A stretch of DNA of 31,036 bases. Source: an uncultured Prevotella sp. (GTDB lineage Bacteria; Bacteroidota; Bacteroidia; Bacteroidales; Bacteroidaceae). Position numbers and translations under genes: made by a program. The notes beneath the pieces are model-generated. The model had not been told where the DNA came from and did no database searches. It was given only the letters and a program-made list of their open reading frames with translations. Below, piece by piece: positions 8,035 through 17,245 of this stretch (positions are counted from its first letter, which is position 1; each line of letters opens with the position of its first letter). The stretch lies in assembly GCA_934217675.1 (NCBI GenBank), contig CAKQCV010000028.1, positions 1 through 31,036 of the forward strand, in the 5' to 3' direction.

Positions 8035-8883
8035 ATGAAAAAACTATATTCTATTGTTGCTGCACTGATGCTTGCCGTTCCGTATTCGGCAAGTGCTGAA
8101 ACAATTATTCCAGATGTAAAGAGCAAGGATTTCAAGACTATGACTCTAATCCATCCATGGCACGGAAAGCGTGTTGCCTACTTCGGTGACTCCATTACAG
8201 ACCCGAAGAATATGGCATCTAAAGACAAATACTGGACTTTCCTGCAGCAGTGGCTTGGCATCACGCCGTATGTCTATGCCGTGAGCGGCAAACAGTGGAA
8301 CGATATTCCGCGACAGGCAGAGCAACTGAAAAAGGAGCATGGCAATGATTTCGATGCCATACTTATATTTATAGGTACAAATGATTTCAATGCCGGAGTG
8401 CCTATAGGGGAGTGGTTCACGGAGAGCCAGCAAGAGGTAATGGCAGGAATACATGAACCGAAACACATGGTTAAACGTCTGCACAAGGATATGTGTATGA
8501 CAGACTCTACTTACCGTGGACGCATAAACATCGCCCTGGACAAAGTGAAACGGATGTTCCCTACAAAACAGATTGTGCTCATCACGCCTATCCACCGTGC
8601 CGGGTTCTACCGCAGCGACACCAACTGGCAGCCAACGGAAGATTACCGCAACAAGTGTGGCGAATACGTAAGCCGCTATGTGGAGTCGGTAAAGGAGGCA
8701 GGTAATATATGGAGCATGCCGGTAATCGACATGAATGCCCTTTCCGGTCTGTATCCGCTTATGGACGAGCATGCCCAGTTCTTCCATGACGCTGCTGCCG
8801 ACCGTTTGCATCCCAACGACGAGGGGCATCGGCGCATGGCTCTCACTCTGGTTTATCAACTAATGAGCTTGCCTGTATTTTAG
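8035..8883 (+). CDS. Secreted SGNH/GDSL-family esterase
   Basis: 282 residues with a signal peptide (about 1-21, ending SASA). The SGNH blocks are all present: GDSITD with Ser53, Gly85 in AVSGKQW, GTND with Asn116, and DRLHPNDEGH with Asp256 and His259. These make the Ser-His-Asp triad and oxyanion hole of an esterase acting in the periplasm or at the cell surface, often on acetyl groups of polysaccharides. The substrate cannot be read from sequence. The start codon is 18 bp after a hairpin ending the previous gene. It faces the FISUMP gene across a shared terminator. Confidence 0.9.
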   Translation: MKKLYSIVAALMLAVPYSASAETIIPDVKSKDFKTMTLIHPWHGKRVAYFGDSITDPKNMASKDKYWTFLQQWLGITPYVYAVSGKQWNDIPRQAEQLKKEHGNDFDAILIFIGTNDFNAGVPIGEWFTESQQEVMAGIHEPKHMVKRLHKDMCMTDSTYRGRINIALDKVKRMFPTKQIVLITPIHRAGFYRSDTNWQPTEDYRNKCGEYVSRYVESVKEAGNIWSMPVIDMNALSGLYPLMDEHAQFFHDAAADRLHPNDEGHRRMALTLVYQLMSLPVF

Positions 8884-8924
8884 TCGTTTGCCATATCGTA
8901 AAAGCCTTTGCAAAAAATATGAAA

Positions 8925-8960
8925 AAAGGACGAACATTCCAAATGTCCGTCCTTTCTTTT
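8925..8960. terminator. Bidirectional terminator between convergent genes
   Basis: 14-bp stem with one mismatch: arm 8925-8938, 3-nt loop, arm 8942-8955. It is flanked by A-rich DNA on the left and CTTTT on the right, so it can work on both strands. It serves the esterase (+) and the FISUMP lipoprotein (-). Confidence 0.85.
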
Positions 8961-8996
8961 AAACTATTGGTATAAATTGTATTTACACAGAATCTC

Positions 8997-9710
8997 TTAT
9001 TTTTGGGCTACAGGACGAATATTCATTCCACTATATGGAACACTAACATATTCACAAATGCCTTTTGATCGCAATTCTACACTGTAATGTCCGCCTACAG
9101 TTCCCCCTGTAGCTCTTCTCTCCTTTTTATTTGTGCTCGACCAGTAATCTGCCTCATAATATTTACCAATATCATTGTAATATGTTACAGGAAAGAAGAT
9201 TGTTTTTCCATTAGGCCCGGTAACAGTATATCCGCCTGAAGACCATGTCCAGACACATTTATTCAGCAATTCTTTGAATTCATTCATTGTCGGCATGCGG
9301 AATCTCTTTCCCCATTTTACGGTGGCTGCATCATCTTCCGGCTGTAACGTCAAGTCACCGTCGCTTGCGTCAGCATCATATTTTTTAAGGAACTTGTCCA
9401 TGTCGTATGTGTCTTCATCGTATTTTTTCTTTGTCGCCGTTTCTCCCCAGGCATAAAGATCACCTTGTGCATAAGGAGAATTAGCCCCAAGGTTACGGTC
9501 TGCCCAAAGCAAGCCACTGGGCAAGCCAAGGTCAACGAGCATACATTTTCCGTCAGCGGCAATAGTACCGCCATTACTGCCGGAGCCTCCGTTTCCACCT
9601 GTGTCGTCACCATCATCATCGCCTCCGCAGGCTGCGAGAGCACACAGGCATAAAAGCAAAGCCGGAATACACTTCAATAATCGTTCAATCTCTGTAACTA
9701 CTTTTTTCAT
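8997..9710 (-). CDS. FISUMP-domain lipoprotein
   Basis: 237 residues. The lipoprotein signal peptide ends in LAAC (Cys28), followed by a low-complexity Gly/Asp/Ser linker (GGDDDGDDTGGNGGSGSNGG) that would hold the domain away from the membrane. The rest matches the Fibrobacter succinogenes major paralogous (FISUMP) domain: VDLGLPSGLLWADRNLGA, YAWGE, a central MPTMNEFKEL, YWSST, and the C-terminal GMNIRPVA. The biochemical role of this domain is not established, and it is common in Bacteroidales cell-surface lipoproteins. It starts 36 bp downstream of the Na/Pi transporter stop on the same strand and may share its transcript. Confidence 0.85.
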   Translation of the reverse strand: MKKVVTEIERLLKCIPALLLCLCALAACGGDDDGDDTGGNGGSGSNGGTIAADGKCMLVDLGLPSGLLWADRNLGANSPYAQGDLYAWGETATKKKYDEDTYDMDKFLKKYDADASDGDLTLQPEDDAATVKWGKRFRMPTMNEFKELLNKCVWTWSSGGYTVTGPNGKTIFFPVTYYNDIGKYYEADYWSSTNKKERRATGGTVGGHYSVELRSKGICEYVSVPYSGMNIRPVAQK

Positions 9711-9746
9711 TTTCCATTTATCCTTTTATATGTTTCGGTCATTATT

Positions 9747-11441
9747 CTACGCCTCTCTCTGTTTCGTCCCCATGCGCGCCTCCACAACATTAATTACGTA
9801 GTCGCCAAGCTTCTCACATTCGCTCACGATGTCCATATACATCGTGCCGATGGCATAAGTATATTCGTGGTTGTTCACGTCGTTTATGTTCTGGCTCTTG
9901 AGCTGGGTGCGGTAGTTGTTTATCTCGTTCTCGATGTTGAACGAGCGGTTCACGTCGAGGTTGTCTCTTCTGCCGGAAAGCATTACGTTCATCTGCGTGA
10001 GACTGTCATCGGTAAGTTCAAACATCTGGTGCAGATGCTCATACTGCTTCTCCGTGAAGTCCTCCTTGCCGCGCTCCTTGCGGTTAAGAGTGCGAGCAAT
10101 GTTGTAGCAACTGTCACCGATACTCTCAATTTCAGAAATTTCGCGTAGCATGGCACGAATCTTTGCCTTTGTTTCGTCGCTAAGATGAGAATCGCTCACC
10201 TTGTCAAGATATTTTGCTATCTCAATTTCCATGTTATCGGATATTCCTTCATATTTTTCTATACGGGTGAAAAGCTTGTTGAAGTCGCTGTCGTTCTTTG
10301 TTCCGAGCAGCTCCCTGACCATGGTGAACATTCGCTGTATGCGGTCGGCAAACGATTGTATTTCCTTTCGTGCTTCCAATACAGAAAGCTCCGGTGTAGC
10401 CATAAGTGTGTTGCCACCGATATAACGCAGGCGGAAATCGTCCTCGTCTTTTGTCGCATTCGGCTTGATAACGGTACACACGAATTTTTCCATCTGTGGA
10501 ATGAGCCAAATTAGTACTGCTGTGTTGCATACGTTGAACGTAGTGTGGAAAGCAGCAAGTACAACCGACAGACGAGCAACGTTGATGTGGTTGGCATTAG
10601 GATCTACACCAACAAAGCCGCAGACCATATTTATAAATGGGTAGAAGCAGCACAGTACCCATACAACACCGAACACGTTGAACGACAAGTGGGCGAATGC
10701 AGCACGTCGTGCCTGAGTGTTAGCACCCATAGCGGCAATGTTAGAAGTAATGGTTGTTCCGATGTTTTCTCCCAGCACAAGGGCTATACCCATATATATA
10801 GGCAGCACTCCGCTTGAACACAATACCATTGTTATAGCCATAAGTGCAGCCGACGACTGCATGCAAAATGTAAGGATGGTTCCGATTCCGAGGAAAGAGA
10901 AAACAGTGAGATAACTGTCTTTATCGAATGATGAAAAAAAGCTTATAACCGACTGGTTATGGCTTAGATCCATTTCCTTGCCTGTGGCTCCGAGAGTGGA
11001 AATGGCAAAAAACATAAAGGCTACACCAAACAGGAAGTCGCCTATGTAGCGGTGCTTTTTTCTGTAGATAAGCAGAAGGGCAAAGAAAAACACGGGATAT
11101 ACAATGTTCGCCATGTTGAACGAGAACCCTAAAGTCATAATCCATGCAGTGAACGTAGTCCCGATGTTTGCTCCCATTATCACCGAGATTGCCTGTGCCA
11201 AAGTAAGTAACCCGGCATTTACAAATGATACCGTCATTACGGTGGTTGCCGTTGACGACTGCACGGAGGCGGTTACGAACATACCGGTAAGCAACCCGGT
11301 GAAGCGGTTCTTGGTCATTGTGCCGAGAATATGGCGCAGTTGCGAGCCCGCCATTTTTTGTAGTGCCTCACTCATTGCCTTCATTCCGTAGATGAGCAAG
11401 GCAAGTGATCCAATGATCTTAAAAAAAATCCAAATCGACAT
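9747..11441 (-). CDS. Na+/phosphate cotransporter (PNaS/NptA family) with C-terminal PhoU-like domain
   Basis: 564 residues. The membrane half (about 1-330) has the two inverted family repeats, each with a QSS motif and a GxNIGTT motif: QSSTATT (61-67) with GANIGTT (90-96), and QSSAALM (195-201) with GENIGTT (224-230). The C-terminal part (about 350-560) is helical and PhoU-like. These inner-membrane proteins move phosphate coupled to sodium; the PhoU part is thought to regulate. It is first in a probable two-gene minus-strand unit with the FISUMP lipoprotein, and divergent from the nucleoside kinase. Confidence 0.93.
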   Translation of the reverse strand: MSIWIFFKIIGSLALLIYGMKAMSEALQKMAGSQLRHILGTMTKNRFTGLLTGMFVTASVQSSTATTVMTVSFVNAGLLTLAQAISVIMGANIGTTFTAWIMTLGFSFNMANIVYPVFFFALLLIYRKKHRYIGDFLFGVAFMFFAISTLGATGKEMDLSHNQSVISFFSSFDKDSYLTVFSFLGIGTILTFCMQSSAALMAITMVLCSSGVLPIYMGIALVLGENIGTTITSNIAAMGANTQARRAAFAHLSFNVFGVVWVLCCFYPFINMVCGFVGVDPNANHINVARLSVVLAAFHTTFNVCNTAVLIWLIPQMEKFVCTVIKPNATKDEDDFRLRYIGGNTLMATPELSVLEARKEIQSFADRIQRMFTMVRELLGTKNDSDFNKLFTRIEKYEGISDNMEIEIAKYLDKVSDSHLSDETKAKIRAMLREISEIESIGDSCYNIARTLNRKERGKEDFTEKQYEHLHQMFELTDDSLTQMNVMLSGRRDNLDVNRSFNIENEINNYRTQLKSQNINDVNNHEYTYAIGTMYMDIVSECEKLGDYVINVVEARMGTKQREA

Positions 11442-11492
11442 ATTTTTATTTAATTTATGATGCGGTTTTGCATGAATGTCGTTGAAAGGGCG

Positions 11493-11500
11493 TAACTTTA
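11493..11500 (+). promoter_or_regulatory. Weak candidate promoter for the nucleoside kinase
   Basis: TAACTTTA matches TAnnTTTG except for the last base, with TTTG at 11467-11470, a 22-bp spacer that is longer than usual. It lies in the 89-bp gap between the divergent Na/Pi transporter and the kinase. I found no clear match for the minus-strand gene. Confidence 0.3.
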
Positions 11501-11530
11501 CGATGTAAACCCTTTAATTAAGTATGACTT

Positions 11531-13192
11531 ATGAAACAAGTAATACAAATTCGTTGCAAAAATAATAAAAAAGTCATAAACATTGCTATCGGAAGCACAC
11601 TTTCTGAAATTTTTTCTGCTTCAGGGCTTGATATGAGATATGGACCGGTGAGTGCAAAAGTCAATAATAAGGTGGAAGGACTTAATTATAGAGCCTATCA
11701 TAATAAAGACGTGGAGTTTCTTGACCTTACATCTCCATCGGGGCAAAGAACGTATACCAGAACTTTGTTCATGGTGCTATGTAAGGCAGTTGCAGACTTG
11801 TATCCTAAAGGCAAGGTATACATAGACATACCTGTCTCTAACGGTTATTACTGTGACTTGAGAATTGGTGAAGAAGTAACTGCAGATGTGGCTGAGAGAG
11901 TATACCGCAGAATGAAGGAGATTGTTGATGCAAAAATACCTATACGTAGGCATGAATGCACGACAGAAGAGGCTATTAGTATCTTTGCAGAACGAGATGC
12001 AGCATCAAAAGTGAAACTCCTGAAAAGTACAGGAAAGCTTTATACCACATATTATGATATTGATGGATATAAGGACTATTATTATGGTTCTTTGCTGACT
12101 AACACTTCCAAACTCTCTCTGTTTGGAGTTGAAAAGTATTATGATGGTTTGTTGTTGCGTATACCATCACTGAAAGATCCGTCAAAGCTTGGAGAACTTA
12201 TCAGGCAAGACAAGATGTTTGATATATTCAAAGAGCATCATCACTGGCAGGATATTATAGGTTTGCGTACTATCGGTGACTTGAATGATGCTGTGGATAA
12301 AGGTAGGGCAAGTGATTTGATAAATCTCTCTGAGGCATTGCAAGAGAAGAAAATATCGAAAATTGCCGATGAGATTGCTGCAAAGAAGAATGTGAAGATG
12401 GTACTGATTGCTGGTCCGTCATCAAGTGGCAAGACAACATCTTGCAAAAGACTTTCAATACAGCTGCTTACCAATGGAATCAGACCAGTGCCGGTATCGC
12501 TTGATGATTATTTCGTAGATCGTGAGCATACACCGAAAGATGAGAAAGGTGATTATGACTACGAGAGCCTTTATGCTCTGAATATTCCACTCTTGAACCA
12601 ACAATTGAACGACCTGTTTGCTGGAAAGGAAGTGGAATTGCCAAAATATAACTTCCAGACAGGAAAGAGTGAGAAAAGTGGTAAGAAGCTGAAAATGGGT
12701 GAACATGATGTGCTTGTAGTTGAGGGTATTCATGCCTTAAATCCAGAACTTACAGCACAGATTCCGAATGAACAGATATATAGAGTATATGCATCTGCTT
12801 TTACCACAATTCTGCTTGACAGTCATAATTATGTGCCTACAACCGACAACCGACTATTGAGGCGCATAATACGAGATTATAAATATAGAGGTGTGAGTGC
12901 AGAGGAAACCATTAGACGCTGGCCTTCAGTAAGAGCTGGAGAGAACAAATGGATATTCCCTTATCAAGAGAATGCTGACGCTATGTTCAATACAGCTATG
13001 CTTTTTGAACTTGCTGTAATTAAGTCTCAGGCTGAACCATTGCTTGAAACAGTGCCGGAGAATTCCGAGGAATATAGTGAGGCATATCGTCTGCTGAAAT
13101 TCTTGAAGTATATACGTCCGATACCAAACCGGCAAGTTCCGCCTACATCATTGTTGCGTGAGTTCCTTGGCGGAAGTTCTTTTAAATATTAG
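11531..13192 (+). CDS. Nucleoside (uridine) kinase with threonyl-tRNA-synthetase-like N-terminal half
   Basis: 553 residues. Residues 1 to about 65 resemble a TGS domain. About 70-230 resemble the ThrRS second additional (editing-type) domain. The C-terminal half (about 280-550) is a uridine kinase/phosphoribulokinase-type P-loop kinase. Its Walker A is GPSSSGKTT (295-303), followed by SLDDYFVDRE and VVEGIHALNP. It is cytoplasmic and probably phosphorylates a nucleoside with ATP or GTP. The same fusion is known in Bacteroidetes and Thermotoga as a uridine-kinase-related protein, so it is a real architecture and not a local fusion. The true substrate is not certain. A bidirectional terminator follows. 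Confidence 0.88.
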   Translation: MKQVIQIRCKNNKKVINIAIGSTLSEIFSASGLDMRYGPVSAKVNNKVEGLNYRAYHNKDVEFLDLTSPSGQRTYTRTLFMVLCKAVADLYPKGKVYIDIPVSNGYYCDLRIGEEVTADVAERVYRRMKEIVDAKIPIRRHECTTEEAISIFAERDAASKVKLLKSTGKLYTTYYDIDGYKDYYYGSLLTNTSKLSLFGVEKYYDGLLLRIPSLKDPSKLGELIRQDKMFDIFKEHHHWQDIIGLRTIGDLNDAVDKGRASDLINLSEALQEKKISKIADEIAAKKNVKMVLIAGPSSSGKTTSCKRLSIQLLTNGIRPVPVSLDDYFVDREHTPKDEKGDYDYESLYALNIPLLNQQLNDLFAGKEVELPKYNFQTGKSEKSGKKLKMGEHDVLVVEGIHALNPELTAQIPNEQIYRVYASAFTTILLDSHNYVPTTDNRLLRRIIRDYKYRGVSAEETIRRWPSVRAGENKWIFPYQENADAMFNTAMLFELAVIKSQAEPLLETVPENSEEYSEAYRLLKFLKYIRPIPNRQVPPTSLLREFLGGSSFKY

Positions 13193-13215
13193 AAAAGATT
13201 AACTTTGGTATAAGC

Positions 13216-13261
13216 AAAAAGGGCGTAAGCACACATCTTCTGTGTAGCTTGCGCCCTTTTT
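13216..13261. terminator. Bidirectional terminator between the kinase and lgt
   Basis: Long stem: AAAAAGGGCG-T-AAGC-ACACA (13216-13235) pairs with 13241-13261 (TGTGT...GCGCCCTTTTT) with one mismatch and one bulge, loop 13236-13240. A-tract on one side and T-tract on the other suit termination in both directions. Confidence 0.9.
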
Positions 13262-13282
13262 GTTTATATTTATTCTGTATCT

Positions 13283-14104
13283 CTATGCCTGGTTCTCATT
13301 TCTTTTCCTGAACATGCAGTACACACCGAGCAAAATGAACGGCAATGACAATATTTGTCCCATATCAAGTGGCAAAGATGCTTCAAAAGCCTCCTGGATT
13401 TCCTTTGTGTATTCTATAAAGAATCTTGCTGTGAATATATATGTCAAACATAGTCCGAAGAAGAATCCTGTGCCCACTTTCTGTGGCATTTTCCGATATA
13501 GATACCAACCGATGAAGAACAGCATTGCATAAGCAATTGCCTCATAGAGTTGTCCTGGGTGACGTGGCTGCATGTCTACTTGCTCAAAAATGAAAGCCCA
13601 TGGCACATCAGTTACCTTACCTATAATCTCGGAATTCATCAGATTGCCCAAGCGTATAAAACATGCTGTGACTGGTGTCGCTATGGCGATGTTGTCAAGT
13701 ACACGCCATATAGGCAGTTTTGTGCGTCTTACGTATAGCCAAAGGGCAATTATCAGTCCAATTGTTCCGCCATGACTTGCAAGTCCGGCATATCCTGTAA
13801 ATTTCCATCCTCCATATTCCAAGAAGCGTATTGGCAAGAACATCTCTATTATATGAGTGCCGGATGAAAGGAAATAGTCCGGCTCATAAAACAAACAATG
13901 TCCGAGTCGTGCTCCAACAAGTATTCCGACGAAACAATAGATAAATAGTGGGTCGAATAAAACGTCGTTTATCTTTTGTTCCTTATATAGCTTTCTCACA
14001 ATGAAATAGGCCGATAAAAGTCCGAAAAGCCAGCACAGCGCATACCAACGCATGGAAATCGGACCGACATGAAATGCCTCTATACTTGGATTCCAGTGTA
14101 TCAT
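13283..14104 (-). CDS. lgt: Phosphatidylglycerol--prolipoprotein diacylglyceryl transferase
   Basis: 273 residues, usual length, with about seven membrane segments. Family motifs are present: GARLGH (64-69), SHGG (110-113), the Lgt signature as [12 protein letters not shown] (151-162), and RHPGQLYEA (181-189). It moves diacylglycerol from phosphatidylglycerol to the lipobox cysteine of prolipoproteins in the inner membrane, the first step for the many lipoproteins encoded in this window. It starts 14 bp after ychF on the same strand and is very likely co-transcribed with it. Confidence 0.95.
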   Translation of the reverse strand: MIHWNPSIEAFHVGPISMRWYALCWLFGLLSAYFIVRKLYKEQKINDVLFDPLFIYCFVGILVGARLGHCLFYEPDYFLSSGTHIIEMFLPIRFLEYGGWKFTGYAGLASHGGTIGLIIALWLYVRRTKLPIWRVLDNIAIATPVTACFIRLGNLMNSEIIGKVTDVPWAFIFEQVDMQPRHPGQLYEAIAYAMLFFIGWYLYRKMPQKVGTGFFFGLCLTYIFTARFFIEYTKEIQEAFEASLPLDMGQILSLPFILLGVYCMFRKRNENQA

Positions 14105-14118
14105 ATTGTTTTTTGAAA

Positions 14119-15219
14119 CTATACGTTAAATCTGAAGTGCATGATGTCACCATCTTGTACAACATAGTCTTTTCCTTCGATGCCCAGTTTACCAGCTTCG
14201 CGAACAGCAGACTCTGAGCCATACTTTATATAATCCTCGTATTTGATTACCTCGGCACGGATGAAACCCTTTTCGAAATCAGTATGAATAACGCCTGCAC
14301 ATTGTGGTGCTTTCCATCCCTTGTGGTATGTCCATGCCTTTACCTCCATCTCTCCAGCGGTAATAAATGTTTCAAGATTCAGCAGTGAGTATGCTTTCTT
14401 TATTAGTCGGTTCACTCCACTTTCTTCCAAGCCCAATTCGTCGAGAAACATTTTCTTGTCTTCGTATGTTTCCAATCCTGCGATGTCTTCCTCTGTCTTT
14501 CCTGCTATTACGAGTGTTTCGGCACCTTCTTCCTTGGCAATTTCTTCTATGCGTTTAGAATAGTCGTTGCCAGTCTTTGCCGATGCTTCGTCAACATTGC
14601 ATACATAGAGAACAGGCTTTGCCGTTAGTAAGAACAAGTTTCGTGCAGCCTCTTGCTCTTCTTTTGAGTCAAACTCCACGGTGCGTGCGTTTTTCCCTTG
14701 TTCCAAAACTTCTTTATATGCTTCAAGAACGCTAACTTCTATTTTTGCGTCTTTGTTTCCGGCTTGCGCCACTTTCTGCTGTTTAGATAGGCGACTTTCT
14801 ATTGTTTCCAGATCTTTTAGCTGTAGCTCGGTGTCAATAATCTCCTTATCGCGTACAGGGTCTATGGTGCCATCAACATGAGTTATATTTTCATCGTCGA
14901 AACAACGGAGCACATGTATAATTGCGTCAGTTTCACGAATGTTCCCAAGGAACTTGTTTCCTAAACCTTCTCCTTTGCTTGCACCTTTTACGAGTCCTGC
15001 AATATCTACAATCTCGCATGTTGCCGGTACAATGCGTCCAGGATGTACAATCTCAGCAAGTTTTGTAAGTCGTTCATCAGGTACTGTTATTACGCCTACA
15101 TTTGGTTCTATTGTGCAGAATGGAAAGTTTGCAGCTTGTGCCTTTGCGCTTGAAAGACAATTGAAGAGTGTGGATTTCCCGACGTTAGGGAGTCCCACGA
15201 TACCACATTTTAGTGCCAT
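14119..15219 (-). CDS. ychF: Ribosome-binding ATPase YchF (OLA1/Obg-like)
   Basis: 366 residues, full length. G1 is GLPNVGKST (9-17), and G3 is [17 protein letters not shown] (72-88), with the hydrophobic residue in place of Gln typical of this class. The NKxD motif is replaced by NVDE (208-211), which explains ATP rather than GTP preference in the family. The C-terminal TGS domain ends in [11 protein letters not shown]. It is a cytoplasmic protein that binds ribosomes and affects translation under stress. It heads a ychF-lgt unit, and its upstream region is shared with the divergent histidine-kinase operon. Confidence 0.97.
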   Translation of the reverse strand: MALKCGIVGLPNVGKSTLFNCLSSAKAQAANFPFCTIEPNVGVITVPDERLTKLAEIVHPGRIVPATCEIVDIAGLVKGASKGEGLGNKFLGNIRETDAIIHVLRCFDDENITHVDGTIDPVRDKEIIDTELQLKDLETIESRLSKQQKVAQAGNKDAKIEVSVLEAYKEVLEQGKNARTVEFDSKEEQEAARNLFLLTAKPVLYVCNVDEASAKTGNDYSKRIEEIAKEEGAETLVIAGKTEEDIAGLETYEDKKMFLDELGLEESGVNRLIKKAYSLLNLETFITAGEMEVKAWTYHKGWKAPQCAGVIHTDFEKGFIRAEVIKYEDYIKYGSESAVREAGKLGIEGKDYVVQDGDIMHFRFNV

Positions 15220-15669
15220 GTTTTTATTTTTATTTTATTCTTTTATTGTTTCAAATTAATTGCAAATCCATGTCGTCAACTTGATAGAAAAGCTACGATA
15301 TAAGATTTTTGCTTGCGAAATTACTCATTTTATTTGTAATATTCTGTTTTCATGGCGAATAAAATATAAAAACAATAATCTTTGTCGTTTTTATGATAGA
15401 AAAATATAGATTTTATGTTGAACATTAGTTTATAGAAGCGTTTTAGTTAAATTATCTAAATAAACATGTTGTTTTCTTTTTCTTGTTATTATATATATGT
15501 GTTATTTTAATATCTTTGCATATATTATATTATCTGCTGTTACAGTTATATTAATAACTATTTAGAGCAATGATTTTCATGCCTTTAATTTTGCATAACG
15601 TTATACTCAATGCATACGCAATACATATTGACAAGGCTTAATATTCAGAAATAATCACACAAATTGAAG
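15220..15669. other. 450-bp AT-rich divergent intergenic region
   Basis: This region separates ychF (-) from the histidine kinase (+). It is very AT-rich and I see no coding sequence, RNA gene or clear hairpin. On the plus strand it holds TAATTTTG (15586-15593) and TATCTTTG (15511-15518), both exact TAnnTTTG matches. On the minus strand a near match to the -7 element (TTAATTTG, 15252-15259) has GTTGAC 15 bp further upstream, weak evidence for the ychF promoter. Confidence 0.6.
15561..15593 (+). promoter_or_regulatory. Candidate promoter of the nine-gene exopolysaccharide operon
   Basis: TAATTTTG at 15586-15593 is an exact Bacteroidetes -7 element. The -33 region is poor (TTTAG around 15561-15565), which could mean dependence on an activator. 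A start near 15600 would give a leader of about 70 nt. A second exact -7 match at 15511-15518 is an alternative. Confidence 0.5.
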
Positions 15670-17184
15670 ATGGAATCAACTAATCCAGAACGTTTTAACA
15701 TGTCGTTAGATAACATTAAGGAAATACTAAATAGTGCATCTATCGGAATTTGCCGTATTACCTTTTCCGAAAGCCGGAAGCCGAGATTAAGTGCATCAGA
15801 CAAGATGTTAGAGCTGCTTGGCTTTGACAAAAACTGTGTCGCTTCCGAAGAGGAATTTTATGATGCGTGGTATTCCAGAATTTGTTCTGAATCATTGGAG
15901 TCTGTCAATCAACTATTGGAAACTTTGAAGAATGGTGTGCACGGTGAATGTACATATATGTGGAATCATCCCAAGTTAGGTATAAGATACGTAAGAAGTG
16001 GAGGTATTGGAAACAGACAAACTGACGGTTCTATAGTGATAGATGGATATCATCATGACGTTACTGGTCAAGTGTCAACAATTCATATGCAAGATTCGCT
16101 TGTAGTGAATTCCTTGGCAAATCTTTATTTGTGTCTCTTTTATATTAATCTGAATAAAGATTGGTACACATCGTATACTAACAATCTTCCTTTTGTTTCA
16201 ATGAGAATTCCAAAGATGGGAAGTGTTAAGGAAAATATTGGACTTATTTCTGAATTTTTCTGTTTGCCGTGCGAAAAAGAAAAAGTTAAGGAGTTTACAG
16301 ATCTTGTAACTCTAAATAAGCGGTTGGAATATCGAAACTCTATTTCTTTACAGTTCCAAAGTGGGGAAAAACATTGGACACGACTCACATTTATTGTGAG
16401 CGACCGCAACAATGACGGTACTGTGCACCACATGGTGGCAACGGTGAAAGATGTTACGGAGCAGAAAGAGAAGGAGGCTGACAGGCTTGAGGAGCTAAAG
16501 GCAAATATTGATGCTAACCGCGCAAAAACCATGATGCTCCAAAATATGACCCATGAAATACGTACACCGTTGAATGCAATGTTTGGATTCTCGCAATTGC
16601 TATGTATGCCAGACGGCAGTATTTCAGATGAACAGAAGTCTGAATATTTTAATTACATATATAACAGTTTCAATATGCTCTCAATGCTTATTGATGATGT
16701 TATGGACATTGCTGATGCGGAACATGGTAACTACCGTATTCAAAATAGCCGTTTCAATGTAAATAAGGTTTGTCGTAATGCAATGCAGATGGCTGAAATT
16801 CGTTTGCTGGCGGGTGTGAAAATGTATTTCACTTCAGATGTGAGTGATGACTATACGATAGAATCTGACAGTAGGAGAATACAGCAGTTGCTCGTGAATA
16901 TTCTTACCAATGCTTGTAAACATACTACAAAGGGGGAGATACACATGCATCTGTCAACGACAGAAAATCCAGGTAAGCTTACATTCTCTGTGACAGATAC
17001 TGGTGATGGCATTCCTGAGGATATGCGTGATGATATTTTTGAGCGTTATAAAAAGGCAAACAGCAGTGTGCAAGGATCAGGACTCGGACTGCATATATGT
17101 AGTACAATTGCAAAGAAACTTGGTGCAGAGATAAAATTGGATGATACATATAAAAATGGGGCAAGGTTCCTATTTATCATTTAG
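15670..17184 (+). CDS. Cytoplasmic PAS-domain sensor histidine kinase
   Basis: 504 residues from the ATG at 15670; an in-frame TTG two codons earlier is less likely. No membrane segment is visible, so it is soluble. Two PAS-like domains cover about 10-135 and 145-275, followed by a short coiled coil. The H-box is MTHEIRTPLNAMFGFSQLL with phospho-accepting His295. The ATPase domain has N-box NILTNACKHT, G1 DTGDGIP, F-box IFERYKK and G2 GSGLGLHIC. There is no receiver domain, unlike many Bacteroidales hybrid kinases. A stand-alone receiver is encoded seven genes downstream in the same run (25702-26157) and is the obvious partner. It is first in the exopolysaccharide-like operon. Confidence 0.93.
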   Translation: MESTNPERFNMSLDNIKEILNSASIGICRITFSESRKPRLSASDKMLELLGFDKNCVASEEEFYDAWYSRICSESLESVNQLLETLKNGVHGECTYMWNHPKLGIRYVRSGGIGNRQTDGSIVIDGYHHDVTGQVSTIHMQDSLVVNSLANLYLCLFYINLNKDWYTSYTNNLPFVSMRIPKMGSVKENIGLISEFFCLPCEKEKVKEFTDLVTLNKRLEYRNSISLQFQSGEKHWTRLTFIVSDRNNDGTVHHMVATVKDVTEQKEKEADRLEELKANIDANRAKTMMLQNMTHEIRTPLNAMFGFSQLLCMPDGSISDEQKSEYFNYIYNSFNMLSMLIDDVMDIADAEHGNYRIQNSRFNVNKVCRNAMQMAEIRLLAGVKMYFTSDVSDDYTIESDSRRIQQLLVNILTNACKHTTKGEIHMHLSTTENPGKLTFSVTDTGDGIPEDMRDDIFERYKKANSSVQGSGLGLHICSTIAKKLGAEIKLDDTYKNGARFLFII

Positions 17185-17245
17185 AAAGGTACATTTATAA
17201 TATATGTTGTATTTGTACAAGTAAGTAACAAAAAAAATTACAAGT

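Noticed and set aside
8146..8859. Long minus-strand open frame (237 codons) inside the SGNH esterase gene
   Set aside because: The plus strand carries all the SGNH catalytic motifs, a signal peptide and a terminator; the antisense translation is rich in His/Cys and has no recognisable domain.
15664..15669. TTG start for the histidine kinase
   Set aside because: An ATG follows two codons later and TTG starts are rare in this group.
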